Shown: positions 26,455-34,518, numbered from the stretch's first letter. The stretch is 37,045 nt of DNA from Desulfobulbaceae bacterium (GCA_024227155.1 JAAELB010000157.1:1-37045); one strand, 5' to 3'. The notes: generated by a model from the letters alone, not told the origin. Numbers and translations: made by a program.

Positions 26455-26999
26455 CGCGTGCAGCTCTCTTTATCATCTTCACTCTGTTTTTCCTTCGCAT
26501 CTCATGGAAATCTCTGGCAAACCCTGGAACACACGGCTTTTATCGGTTTTTTGTCTTTGAGGGGGTTTTACTCCTGCTCCTTATGAACCATAAGTATTGG
26601 TTCCATGATCCGTTTTCAACCCTGCATCTTTTGTCCTGGTTTCTCCTGCTGGCATCAATATTTTTTATTGTTCAATCGTTGTTGATACTCAAAAGAGAGG
26701 GAGGCCATGGAACTCGCCACGAGATGCCGGAAAACTTTTCCTTTGAAAACACCGTCCATGTTGTAGAGCGGGGGCTCTATAAATATGTTCGGCACCCTAT
26801 GTACAGCTCCCTGCTTTTCCTGGCGTGGGGAACTTTCTTTAAACATATTAACGCTGTTAATATTGCACTCATTTTCATGATCAGCTTTTTTCTCATCACC
26901 AGCGCCAAGGTGGAAGAACAGGAAAATCTACGTTTTTTCGGTCCAAAGTATAAAGAGTATATGCAACGGACGAAAATGTTTATCCCTTACATTTTCTGA
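26451..26999 (+). CDS. Isoprenylcysteine carboxyl methyltransferase-like membrane enzyme
   Basis: 182 residues from the ATG at 26451, which overlaps the radical SAM stop as ATGA; an earlier in-frame ATG at 26433 is less likely. Several membrane segments come first, then GLYKYVRHPMYSS, the SAM-site motif of the ICMT/PEMT family, and EEQENLRFFGPKYKEYMQR near the end. Bacterial members methylate diverse lipophilic substrates. It is the last gene of the plus-strand operon. O-methylation of a terminal carboxyl or hydroxyl of the product is a plausible role. Confidence 0.83.
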   Translation: MTRAALFIIFTLFFLRISWKSLANPGTHGFYRFFVFEGVLLLLLMNHKYWFHDPFSTLHLLSWFLLLASIFFIVQSLLILKREGGHGTRHEMPENFSFENTVHVVERGLYKYVRHPMYSSLLFLAWGTFFKHINAVNIALIFMISFFLITSAKVEEQENLRFFGPKYKEYMQRTKMFIPYIF

Positions 27000-27018
27000 A
27001 CCAAATATGAAAATAGTA

Positions 27019-28170
27019 TTAAACAACAGTCAATAAAAGCCAACCCACAGAAAACCTGCCACTCTCCGGAACCATACCCAAAATCCTGTCCCCCTTGCGC
27101 AGCTGCCCCGAGGAATACAACTCTTCCAGCATAATATAAAAAGAGGCTGAACCGGTATTGCCTTTGGTACGAAGATTGGTAAACCAGCGATCCTCGGGGA
27201 TAGCAAAGCCGATCTCCTTCATCTTGGTATCCAGAGGTCTTTTGAAATACTCCGACGAGTAATGGGGTAAAAACCAGTCTACGTCTGTTGGGGCGAGGTC
27301 GTGTTTTTTAATAATTGAAGGCAGACTTTTGGCAACTGTACTCTCTATTATTTCCTGGTTCAACAGACGGGCGTCCTGTTTTATGGTCATAACCCCTTGT
27401 TTTTCAAGTGTTCCAGAGATTACGCACTCGCGCCACCCTGTGAGAGACCCATCGTCTTCTTTCACCGCCCCGGCATACATGCATGGCTCGAGAAGATGGG
27501 CATGGGAGATCGTTTCAATCCAGTCGATTTTAAGACTTAAACCATCTTCCAGAGGTTTTTGACCAATAAGCACCGCACCAGCGCCATCAGAAAGCATCCA
27601 ACGAAGAAATTCCGCCTCAAACGAAAAAGCGGGATGGCTACCCTCCAGGGGTAAACCGGCTTTGCCGGTCATCGTCTGAAAAAAATCGTTGCGTAGAAAT
27701 GTAGAGGCGAGTTCAGAACCGGTCGCAACAGCATTATGGCTCATCCCAAGGGCCACAGACATGGCGCCGTGTTTTAATGCAGTAATGCCACTCAGGCAAA
27801 TCCCTGCAGTTGTTATCACTTCGCATGGCCCAAGATCCAGCTCCCCATGAACCATGGAACCATGCCCCGGCATTATCTGATCCGGTGATGAGGTACCACA
27901 ACAGAGACAAGCAATGGAACCTCCGGACAAACTTGTATTGAGGGGCAAAAGACGTATGGCCTCGGCGGCCAGCTGTGCATTGCTGTGGGTAGTTTTACCT
28001 GTGTCCCGTTCAAGGGCATAATACCTATTCGTAATACCGTTATTTCTCAGGATTATTTTTTGGGTTTTTGCTGAAATTTTACTGACTTCTCCAAGGTATT
28101 CTGCAAGAGAGTCATTGCCCACCGGACTGCCGGGAAGGAAGGTGGAGACTGCTGTTATAAAGGCGTTCAT
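27019..28170 (-). CDS. KAS III-like condensing enzyme
   Basis: 383 residues, thiolase superfamily. The Cys-His-Asn set of KAS III enzymes is present: C125 in TTAGICLSGI, H303 in FLPHYSSEYF, N338 in RTKGNTGSA. SDGAGAVLIGQ lies near the middle. It differs from housekeeping FabH in length and motif detail, and resembles the KAS III group found in dialkylresorcinol (DarB) and other specialised clusters. It might prime chains or join two acyl units. It faces the plus-strand operon with a 19-bp gap and follows a radical SAM gene by 3 bp. Confidence 0.82.
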   Translation of the reverse strand: MNAFITAVSTFLPGSPVGNDSLAEYLGEVSKISAKTQKIILRNNGITNRYYALERDTGKTTHSNAQLAAEAIRLLPLNTSLSGGSIACLCCGTSSPDQIMPGHGSMVHGELDLGPCEVITTAGICLSGITALKHGAMSVALGMSHNAVATGSELASTFLRNDFFQTMTGKAGLPLEGSHPAFSFEAEFLRWMLSDGAGAVLIGQKPLEDGLSLKIDWIETISHAHLLEPCMYAGAVKEDDGSLTGWRECVISGTLEKQGVMTIKQDARLLNQEIIESTVAKSLPSIIKKHDLAPTDVDWFLPHYSSEYFKRPLDTKMKEIGFAIPEDRWFTNLRTKGNTGSASFYIMLEELYSSGQLRKGDRILGMVPESGRFSVGWLLLTVV

Positions 28171-28173
28171 CTA

Positions 28174-29472
28174 TTAAATCCGTGCATTGCTGTGGCTGCG
28201 TTCAAGAAGTTCAGCGTAATGGGCATAAAACTGCTCTTCGTCAAGTTTTGTCCTGGTTACGGCATTTGTCAGTGTGTAGTAGTCCAGGTTATGATTAATA
28301 ATCTCACTCTTTTTTTCCTTGTAAAGAACGGTACCGGGTAGAGGAGTCATAACCGTAATCATCGGCAGGTCAATATGGTTATTGCCAAGGTAGTCGCCGA
28401 GACGCTGAAAATCATTTTCATCGTAATCTGGAGAAATAATAAAATCGCCAACAATAGTGATCCCGATCTCATTGAGAATTGCTATGGCCTCCGTGTTAAC
28501 ACTCGCCCTGTTGGCCTTATTCATGGCGGATAAATTTGTATCACTTATCTCCTCAAAGCCGATAATCAGAGCACGGAGTCCAGCTTCTTTCCATTCTCGA
28601 ACCATCTCCGGATGTTGCACAACAGTATCCGAACGGATATCGGCCAGATATTGCTTTTTCACCCCGGCTTCAACCAGAGCGCGACAAAGCAATTTTGCCC
28701 GTTCAACATCTCCAAAGGTATTGGCATCAACCAGTCTGATTACGGGTATTTCCCCAAGACAGCGAACATCCCTTACCACATCATCGATAGATTTTGTTAA
28801 ATACTTTCCGCCGGACTGCCCTTTGATACAACAAAAGGAGCAGCGATAGGGACAACCATACGCCGAGGCGACAAAACCCATTTCAACATTCAGTTTTTCC
28901 AAAGTGTAATGGGAACGATAGCTGCTCACAAGCTCATATGCCGGAGAAGTGCCCTCAACCAGATCAGTACTACAGTTAGAATGAGGGACAACCTTCAGCT
29001 TTTTCCCCGGGTTTGTGCGAATCACACCGGGAAGAAAGAAATCGGCTCCAGGGGAACTTTTCAAAATAGTTACCAAGTCGGCAAATACTTTTTTCCCTAA
29101 CCCCAATACAATAAAATCAACGGATTCATGATTAAAAAAACCGGGATCATTACTTGCGTGAATTCCACCCACCACAACGAGGGAAAGACACTGACGTTTC
29201 ACCTTTCCTGCGAGCTGCAACATGGTGTTGGCCTCACAGGTGACTCCGGTTATGCCCGTAATATCCGGTTTAAAATCAGCGAGTTCCCTGTCTAATCCCT
29301 CAGGATCAGCCTTCAGATCGACAATCCGAACCTCATATTGCTTAAGATTGCCTGCCAGTTCCTCAAGTGCCAGAGGCTCGCCTTTAAAAATCTGTTTAAG
29401 CGAGTCGATACCATATCTTTCCTCCGGGATACTGCGTCCACAGTTGGGAGGATTAACAAGAAGAATGTTCAT
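28174..29472 (-). CDS. B12-binding-type radical SAM enzyme
   Basis: 432 residues. N-terminal Rossmann-like region: NILLVNPPN at the start, GITGVTCEANTM at 73-84, LVVVGGIHASNDP at 98-110, IVLGLGKKVF. The cluster motif is C207-C211-C214 (AYGCPYRCSFCC). IIGFEEISDTNL and IVGDFIISPDYDE belong to the barrel. It is the seventh radical SAM enzyme of the locus and forms a two-gene unit with the KAS III-like enzyme, so the two may act on the same intermediate. Confidence 0.86.
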   Translation of the reverse strand: MNILLVNPPNCGRSIPEERYGIDSLKQIFKGEPLALEELAGNLKQYEVRIVDLKADPEGLDRELADFKPDITGITGVTCEANTMLQLAGKVKRQCLSLVVVGGIHASNDPGFFNHESVDFIVLGLGKKVFADLVTILKSSPGADFFLPGVIRTNPGKKLKVVPHSNCSTDLVEGTSPAYELVSSYRSHYTLEKLNVEMGFVASAYGCPYRCSFCCIKGQSGGKYLTKSIDDVVRDVRCLGEIPVIRLVDANTFGDVERAKLLCRALVEAGVKKQYLADIRSDTVVQHPEMVREWKEAGLRALIIGFEEISDTNLSAMNKANRASVNTEAIAILNEIGITIVGDFIISPDYDENDFQRLGDYLGNNHIDLPMITVMTPLPGTVLYKEKKSEIINHNLDYYTLTNAVTRTKLDEEQFYAHYAELLERSHSNARI

Positions 29473-29499
29473 TATTTTCCGGGCTACCGAAGATAGAGC

Positions 29500-30159
29500 T
29501 TATTGAATATCGGCAATGAATTTATTGGAAGATTCAATTGCGGTATTCATCTTTCTGATCAAAATATCAATTTCACCCTTTAAGTTAGCAAATTCAGATT
29601 GTAGAGAACCAATTGCCTGGGCATTCAGATTATGCTTGAGAAACAGGACATTGTCCTTAAAAATCCTTAACACTGGCTCCATGCTCGCCTCAGCCTGGTG
29701 CATGCTTGCAAGCATTTCACGGTAACGAACCTCTGTTCTTTTCATCTGCTCCCTGCTGGATCTACGAAGATCTTTACTCTGATACTCGTCCAACTCGTCT
29801 TCCCATTCATCAAAAAGAGCGTCCGCTACAGACTCCACTTTATCAATTCTGTTGGTAACCTTGTTGGCCGCGTCCACGCTCTTGTCATACTCACCGCTGA
29901 GACTGTCATACGCCTTTTTGAGGTCGGTCTCTTTCAATTTGACCACAGAATCAAACTGCTCCAGTGCCGACTTGAACTGTTCCTGGGCTTCCGCCTGGGA
30001 GTCTCGGGCTTCTTCAACTCGGTCCACCATTATATCCCGCTTATGCTTACCAACTTTTTCCATTGCACTGTAGTAGGTGCCGGCACAACCAACCAAACCA
30101 AGCGAGCATAGAGTAAAAACCATCATTACAAACCATCTGTTTTGACTTCCTCTCTTCAT
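29500..30159 (-). CDS. DUF2959 family lipoprotein
   Basis: 219 residues. A signal peptide ends in LVGC (C25), followed by YYSAMEKVGKHKRDIMVDRVEEARDSQ, the hallmark of DUF2959. The rest is mostly charged helix likely to form coiled coils. It is probably periplasmic and membrane-anchored. Function is unknown. It lies 27 bp upstream of the radical SAM gene on the same strand and might share its transcript, but the family is widespread and likely independent of the pathway. Confidence 0.85.
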   Translation of the reverse strand: MKRGSQNRWFVMMVFTLCSLGLVGCAGTYYSAMEKVGKHKRDIMVDRVEEARDSQAEAQEQFKSALEQFDSVVKLKETDLKKAYDSLSGEYDKSVDAANKVTNRIDKVESVADALFDEWEDELDEYQSKDLRRSSREQMKRTEVRYREMLASMHQAEASMEPVLRIFKDNVLFLKHNLNAQAIGSLQSEFANLKGEIDILIRKMNTAIESSNKFIADIQ

Positions 30160-30430
30160 CCCTTCTCCCCTTTTATTTGAGTATTATAGAATATAATAAC
30201 TAGTTTCAATGAACTCTCCCCCCTCTGATACACTGGTATGAGGGACTATACAATGGTATAGTTGAAGAAGTCACATCAAATCAGGACAAACACCGATAAA
30301 CGGTAAGTAAGTACCTTGTGAGTGCTTATAACCATATGATATAAAATCAAATCCGTATTTTCTTGTTTTTTATCACAGCTTTTACGGAGTAAGGTACTAA
30401 ATAACATCACCCTCAAACTACTGAAACACT
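30160..30430. other. Divergent intergenic region
   Basis: This 271-bp AT-rich stretch separates the DUF2959 gene (minus) and the small cysteine-motif gene (plus). It should hold promoters for both, but I see no convincing pair of boxes. A perfect palindrome ACTATAC-AATG-GTATAGT sits at 30245-30262 and could be a protein-binding site. Confidence 0.35.
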
Positions 30431-30637
30431 ATGCCCAAACAAGAACCAACCTCCCCTGTAAAAAAAAATATCCCATGCCGTGGTTGCGGAGGCTCAGGCC
30501 AGACATCTTATTTTGGTGGTGAAAGCAGGTTTATGCTCACCTGGGAGGATTGTCCTGATTGCTGCGGTACCGGAGTTGATCTTGAAAAAAACAGTCCTGA
30601 AGATAACCGTACGACAGACCACCTGGACCAGGACTAA
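30431..30637 (+). CDS. Small DnaJ-zinc-finger-like CxxCxGxG protein
   Basis: 68 residues. Two motifs, CRGCGGSGQ (17-25) and CPDCCGTGVD (41-50), resemble two halves of a DnaJ-type zinc-binding repeat and could bind one zinc ion. Short proteins of this type, often called zinc-finger or tryptophan RNA-binding attenuator inhibitor-like, are common in deltaproteobacteria. The rest is hydrophilic. Function is unknown. Confidence 0.6.
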   Translation: MPKQEPTSPVKKNIPCRGCGGSGQTSYFGGESRFMLTWEDCPDCCGTGVDLEKNSPEDNRTTDHLDQD

Positions 30638-30638
30638 A

Positions 30639-30728
30639 GGATACATTCTTGACATCACTATACCAGGAGGGATGGGCGGTAAGGAAACTGCAAAACAACT
30701 GCTTGTTATTGATGAGCCCGTTGATTAA
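30639..30728 (+). pseudogene. Remnant of a response-regulator receiver domain
   Basis: The frame reads GYILDITIPGGMGGKETAK and then QLLVID, closely matching the phospho-acceptor region of receiver domains in hybrid histidine kinases (DLTIPGGMGGKE). It then runs into GATGAGCCCGTTGATT, the tip of the short inverted-repeat element family, and stops. No upstream or downstream part of a receiver or kinase is present. This is a fossil left by loss of a sensor gene. Confidence 0.55.
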
Positions 30729-30745
30729 GAGGGAGGAGTGCTAAA

Positions 30746-30770
30746 GGGGGCTATCAGATTCGCTGCCCCC
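30746..30770 (-). terminator. Possible terminator hairpin of the Pal-like gene
   Basis: GGGGGC at 30746-30751 pairs with GCCCCC at 30765-30770 around a 13-base loop, 54 bp downstream of the Pal-like gene stop. On the minus strand only a short T-run (TTTAG) follows, so it would be a weak intrinsic terminator. Confidence 0.35.
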
Positions 30771-30823
30771 TGATGAACTTATGTTGATTCGGTACGATTT
30801 AAAATCGTTCACTTGAAATCCGG

Positions 30824-31441
30824 CTAAGGGATAACAAGATCGGCCCGTCTGTTTTTTTCCCAGTCCTCTTCACTGTTACCTGAAAACAAAGGCCTCTCTG
30901 AACCAAAACTTAAGGTTGAAATCCTATCCTCAGAAACCCCCAGAGCTACCAGATATTTTTTAACACTCCCGGCCCGAACCTCACCAAGAGCTAGATTATA
31001 GTCGGCGGTACCCCGTGTGTCGCAATTACCCTCTATCACAAGTTGTAGGCTTTTATTTTCTAATAAATATTGTCCATCATCGTTTAGAGTGTCGATTTGA
31101 TCGGGACGGACAATAGAGCTGTCAAAATCAAAATAGACAGGAAGTAGCGGTGCCGTGGAATTGCCATAAAGAGCCCGGTATTCCTCTGAGTTTGAAAACG
31201 TTGAATATTGAGAATTCCTCTCCGTATCCAAAGACTCAAGATCCCCTTCTGCAAAAGTCTCACCGCTGCCCCCCTCTGACAAATCGGCGGAACCCTGAAT
31301 ATTATGAGCTTCAGGTTTCATGGACGATGAGACATTTTCATAGTCACCTTTTTTGCCACAGCCATTCGTAAATGCTAGAAATAGTAGTGCAGTAATGATG
31401 GCAACAAGTTTTTCTTTTATCATCGTAGTATTCTCGCCCAT
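30824..31441 (-). CDS. Pal-like OmpA-family lipoprotein
   Basis: 205 residues (an internal ATG at 31423 would give 199). The signal peptide ends in TNGC, a slightly unusual lipobox. The C-terminal ~110 residues are an OmpA/Pal peptidoglycan-binding domain: LPVYFDFDSSIVRPDQ, IEGNCDTRGTADYNLALGEVRAGSVKKYL, then NRRADLVI. It ties the outer membrane to peptidoglycan. Tol proteins are not next to it, so it may be a second, accessory Pal. Confidence 0.88.
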   Translation of the reverse strand: MGENTTMIKEKLVAIITALLFLAFTNGCGKKGDYENVSSSMKPEAHNIQGSADLSEGGSGETFAEGDLESLDTERNSQYSTFSNSEEYRALYGNSTAPLLPVYFDFDSSIVRPDQIDTLNDDGQYLLENKSLQLVIEGNCDTRGTADYNLALGEVRAGSVKKYLVALGVSEDRISTLSFGSERPLFSGNSEEDWEKNRRADLVIP

Positions 31442-31445
31442 AGCC

Positions 31446-31790
31446 TTACTCTATAGACCTGATAAGTCGTGGCGTCCACAGAATCATGCCCTTGTCCTCA
31501 TTCTCATCAAAAAGATCCTCCCCGAGCCACTGCCTGGACTGATCAACGTATCCACACCGCATTGCCTTGAGAGTAAAGGTCTGACCATCCTGCAGTCGCT
31601 CCTCGCTCATAATCTTCACTGCTTTGATTGGAGTAATCCCCAGATACGTCCAATCAAAATCATCAATGGAGTAGATAATGTGGGCGCCTTCCGGTTCTGT
31701 ATGGATATTAAAACTGATTGGTTGCTTTGAGGAACAGGAGGTGAGTATCATAAGACTTAATATACCCAGTACTGACCCGGCCCGTTTCAT
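31446..31790 (-). CDS. PEGA-like lipoprotein
   Basis: The frame opens at 31829, but the ATG at 31790 gives MKRAGSVLG, a normal lipoprotein signal ending in LTSC. The mature part has NIHTEPEGAHIIYSIDD, then LGITPIKAVKI, a PEGA-type surface-layer repeat. It is about 114 residues long, ends 5 bp before the Pal-like gene, and follows another PEGA-like lipoprotein. The three probably form an envelope operon. Precise role unknown. Confidence 0.7.
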   Translation of the reverse strand: MKRAGSVLGILSLMILTSCSSKQPISFNIHTEPEGAHIIYSIDDFDWTYLGITPIKAVKIMSEERLQDGQTFTLKAMRCGYVDQSRQWLGEDLFDENEDKGMILWTPRLIRSIE

Positions 31791-31844
31791 CACCCTTTGC
31801 GCCTTTAGTCTGTTTGATATGATTTCCATTATAATCCCGTCATT

Positions 31845-31864
31845 TATGAGCCCGTTGATTTATT
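31845..31864. repeat. Solo tip of the short inverted-repeat element
   Basis: TATGAGCCCGTTGATTTATT matches the end of the element at 35265-35428 at 19 of 20 positions. It lies between two lipoprotein genes and supplies the stop-codon region of the gene at 31860. No partner tip is nearby. Confidence 0.45.
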
Positions 31865-32249
31865 CTGCTCTTTTTTCAAGTTCTACATGAATATCCACAG
31901 CACCCATCTTGGCTGTCTGTGCAGAATCATGCCTTCTATTGACCCAAAAAGTGGTAATACGGTCCCGGTATCCGACCTTGTGTAACTGTACTGTAACAAA
32001 CTCAGAGGTATCCGCCTCTCCCGAGAAAGAAACATGGACCGGAGTGACCCCCAGGTGACTTGAATCTTTTAGATTTACAACTTCCGCTCCCACGGGTGTA
32101 CTATCGATTCTGGCAGTCCCATATTTTACGCTAGAACCACAGCCACTTGTCAGTAGCGCACATCCCAGCAAAAACGCAACTAAAGATATATGTACTAAGG
32201 TCTTTTTTTTCACCAGCTCTTTTCCTCCATAAGAATGTGTAGCCATCAT
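31860..32249 (-). CDS. PEGA-like lipoprotein
   Basis: 129 residues (an internal ATG is at the second codon; GTG-type later starts are possible, since the lipobox LTSGC lies rather far in, at C37). The mature part has RIDSTPVGAEVVNL and LGVTPVHVSFSGE, a PEGA-like beta unit as in the next gene. It is probably an outer-membrane-anchored lipoprotein. It is similar in plan to the gene at 31446, suggesting duplication. Its end coincides with a solo element tip. Confidence 0.65.
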   Translation of the reverse strand: MMATHSYGGKELVKKKTLVHISLVAFLLGCALLTSGCGSSVKYGTARIDSTPVGAEVVNLKDSSHLGVTPVHVSFSGEADTSEFVTVQLHKVGYRDRITTFWVNRRHDSAQTAKMGAVDIHVELEKRAE

Positions 32250-32490
32250 CTAAGTTCCAATCAATCTTGAAAAAAATCACTTTATAGCCAGCAATATAGA
32301 TAATCGCCTGCATAAAGTCCAGTATACCATGGGTCAGGCATGTAATTAAGACTCCTTCGTTTCACCCCAGTTCTCAACTGATAATAATGCCCGGCTAGAC
32401 AGTGACCAGATACACGGTTATAGTGAATTTGGTTTTACTATTTTGCTGATATGTATCCATTCAGTCTACTTTAATTTACCTCAAAAAAAT

Positions 32491-32961
32491 ATGACCCCGG
32501 CAATTAACGAAGCAAAAAAACAGAAGATCCAATTCACCCTGCATAAATACGACCACGATCCATCCCACGATTCATACGGTAGAGAAGCAGTTGAAAAACT
32601 GGGTATCCCGAAAGAACAAGTTTTTAAAACACTCGTCGCGGAAATAGATGGGGGCAAACTCGCTGTTGGGATCATTCCAGTTATGTCCATGCTCTCTATG
32701 AAACAGTTCGCAAAAGCAACCGGGACAAAGAAGGCGAAAATGGCGGACAAGAGCCAGGCCGAACGGTCAACAGGCTATGTCCTTGGCGGGGTAAGCCCTC
32801 TTGGGCAAAAGAAGAAACTCACTACCGTCATAGATGTATCGGCCAAACAGTATGATACAATTTACGTCAGTGCCGGTCGAAGAGGATTAGATATTGAGCT
32901 CAGCCCAGATGACCTGGCAAAGCTTACCAGGGGCTCCTTTTTTGATATATGCCAAGAATAA
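32491..32961 (+). CDS. ybaK: Cys-tRNA(Pro)/Cys-tRNA(Cys) deacylase YbaK
   Basis: 156 residues from the ATG at 32491 (an upstream in-frame ATG at 32443 is unlikely). Motifs: HDPSHDSYGREAVEKLGIP, FKTLVAEIDGG, GYVLGGVSPLGQKKKL, and the final AGRRGLDIELSPDDL, all typical of YbaK/EbsC editing proteins that clear mischarged Cys-tRNA(Pro). It is a single-gene unit of housekeeping type. Confidence 0.92.
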   Translation: MTPAINEAKKQKIQFTLHKYDHDPSHDSYGREAVEKLGIPKEQVFKTLVAEIDGGKLAVGIIPVMSMLSMKQFAKATGTKKAKMADKSQAERSTGYVLGGVSPLGQKKKLTTVIDVSAKQYDTIYVSAGRRGLDIELSPDDLAKLTRGSFFDICQE

Positions 32962-32974
32962 AAAGGCCCTTCAA

Positions 32975-34201
32975 TTATTGTTGTAAGTTTTTAAGCAGAT
33001 TCTGGTTGGGTTCACCGTCAACCTTCAACCCCTCCCTTTCCTGGTAAGACTTAATCGCGGTCCGGGTGCCCTTACCGAGATAACCATCAATTTTACCATG
33101 GTAGTGTCCCTGTTTCTTCAGGAGCCTCTGTACTTCAAATTTTGCATCAAAGGAGAGAGAGCCAGGAGGCCTGGGCCAGGATTGCACCATACCATCAAAA
33201 CCGGCAATTCGATCCGCCAGAAGCCCCACCCCAAGGGCATATGCATCCGCGTTGTTATATCTTTTCAGCACAAAAAAGTTTTTCATCATTAAAAAACCCG
33301 GCCCATTTTCCCCTGCCAGCAGTTTAAAGACAGCCTTTTCTCCAGGCCGTGGGTATCCTTTGGTGTGGGGACGCTTAAATCCCAGCTCCTGCCACTCGGA
33401 GAGCAGTTTCGTTTCCCCTTCGTAGCGTGCAACACCACCCTTGTTATTCGGCAGTTCAACCTCATACCCCCATGTTTTTCCAGGTCTCCAGCCGTTTTTA
33501 TGGAGCAGATTTGCGGCGGTGGCCAGGGCATCAGGAATCGAATTCCAGATATCCCTTCTGCCATTACCATCCATGTCAACGCCATAGGCAAGATAGCTTG
33601 TTGGAATGAACTGAGTATGGCCCATGGCTCCAGCCCATGAGCCAGTTAACTGATCTTTGTCCACATCGCCATCCTGAAGTATTTTCAGCGAGGCTATGAG
33701 TTGCGATCTTGCAAATTTTTTCCTCCTGTCATCTTTATAGGCAAGTGTAGCGAGGGCCCTAGGTACATAGTGCAACCGTTCTGGCCTTTTAAGGACGTTG
33801 CCAAAATTGGACTCCATGGACCAGATAGCCAGCAGGACCGAGCGTTGTATGCCAAACTTTTTCACCACTGAATCAAGGGTTCTGCTGTAATATTTATCCA
33901 TCCGCATCCCCTCTTTGATGGATAAACTGTTCACCCTGGCATCAACATAATCCCAGATTTTTGTCTTAAACTCCGGTTGATATGCCGCCTTTTCAAGAAC
34001 CCTGGCGTCTGGTTCCGTGATACCTGCGAAGGCGATTTCGTAGGTACTCTTCTGAATCCCTTCTTTCTGGGCAACAGGGTAAAACTCCTCTATCCATTTT
34101 TCAAAGCCTGATTTTGCCATCACCCCCTGGGGCATTACAACAATCATAGCCATTATTATCAGGATCAACTTCTCCCTGCCAAACCGTATAGTACTTTGCA
34201 C
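32975..34201 (-). CDS. Lytic murein transglycosylase, MltB family
   Basis: 408 residues. A signal peptide (about 1-29) is followed by an SLT_2/MltB domain: LLAIWSMESNFGN with catalytic E130, GSWAGAMGHTQFIPTSYLAYG, and DGNGRRDIWNSIPDALATAAN. The C-terminal ~55 residues are a peptidoglycan-binding type 1 domain (QRLLKKQGHYHGKIDGYLGKG). It cleaves peptidoglycan glycan strands in the periplasm. It is unrelated to the biosynthetic locus. Confidence 0.93.
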   Translation of the reverse strand: MQSTIRFGREKLILIIMAMIVVMPQGVMAKSGFEKWIEEFYPVAQKEGIQKSTYEIAFAGITEPDARVLEKAAYQPEFKTKIWDYVDARVNSLSIKEGMRMDKYYSRTLDSVVKKFGIQRSVLLAIWSMESNFGNVLKRPERLHYVPRALATLAYKDDRRKKFARSQLIASLKILQDGDVDKDQLTGSWAGAMGHTQFIPTSYLAYGVDMDGNGRRDIWNSIPDALATAANLLHKNGWRPGKTWGYEVELPNNKGGVARYEGETKLLSEWQELGFKRPHTKGYPRPGEKAVFKLLAGENGPGFLMMKNFFVLKRYNNADAYALGVGLLADRIAGFDGMVQSWPRPPGSLSFDAKFEVQRLLKKQGHYHGKIDGYLGKGTRTAIKSYQEREGLKVDGEPNQNLLKNLQQ

Positions 34202-34254
34202 TTTGACCTCGAACGTCTAGGTAGTAGGTATTTTTCTTTCTTGACAGTAAAAAA

Positions 34255-34310
34255 CTAACCCGACTAGTCGGAAACTTTTTAGAATCGCTGGATAAGTGCC
34301 TCGAAGATCT
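34255..34310. repeat. Diverged, inverted partial copy of the 102-bp repeat
   Basis: The stretch from CTAACCCGACTAG through GGATAAGTGCCT is similar, in reverse orientation, to the right half of the 102-bp repeat (CTAACCCGAATAG through GGATAAGTACCT). The hairpin half is not recognisable. The rest of 34202-34518 holds no gene that I can support. Confidence 0.45.
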
Positions 34311-34518
34311 CACTTCGTTCACTATCTGGTGTTAAAATAAGCTCACGATTTTATAAGGAGTTCCTGAGTTTCTCGGAGTCTACGCTTACCTGTTTTTTAT
34401 GACAGAAATGTATTTATAAGTCATTAAAACAAGCTATTGAATAACAAAGAGATAGTTCTTTTCCCAGTGAAAAGACGAGGTTTGTATAGATATCGGGAAA
34501 ATCCAACGTTTTTTACTC

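Noticed and set aside
30480-30728. An 82-codon plus-strand frame as a real gene
   Set aside because: Its first half is the wrong frame of the CxxC protein gene; only the last part has meaning, as a receiver-domain remnant.
34101-34322. Minus-strand 73-codon frame at the transglycosylase start
   Set aside because: It overlaps the transglycosylase signal peptide in another frame and includes the diverged repeat; no protein-like features.
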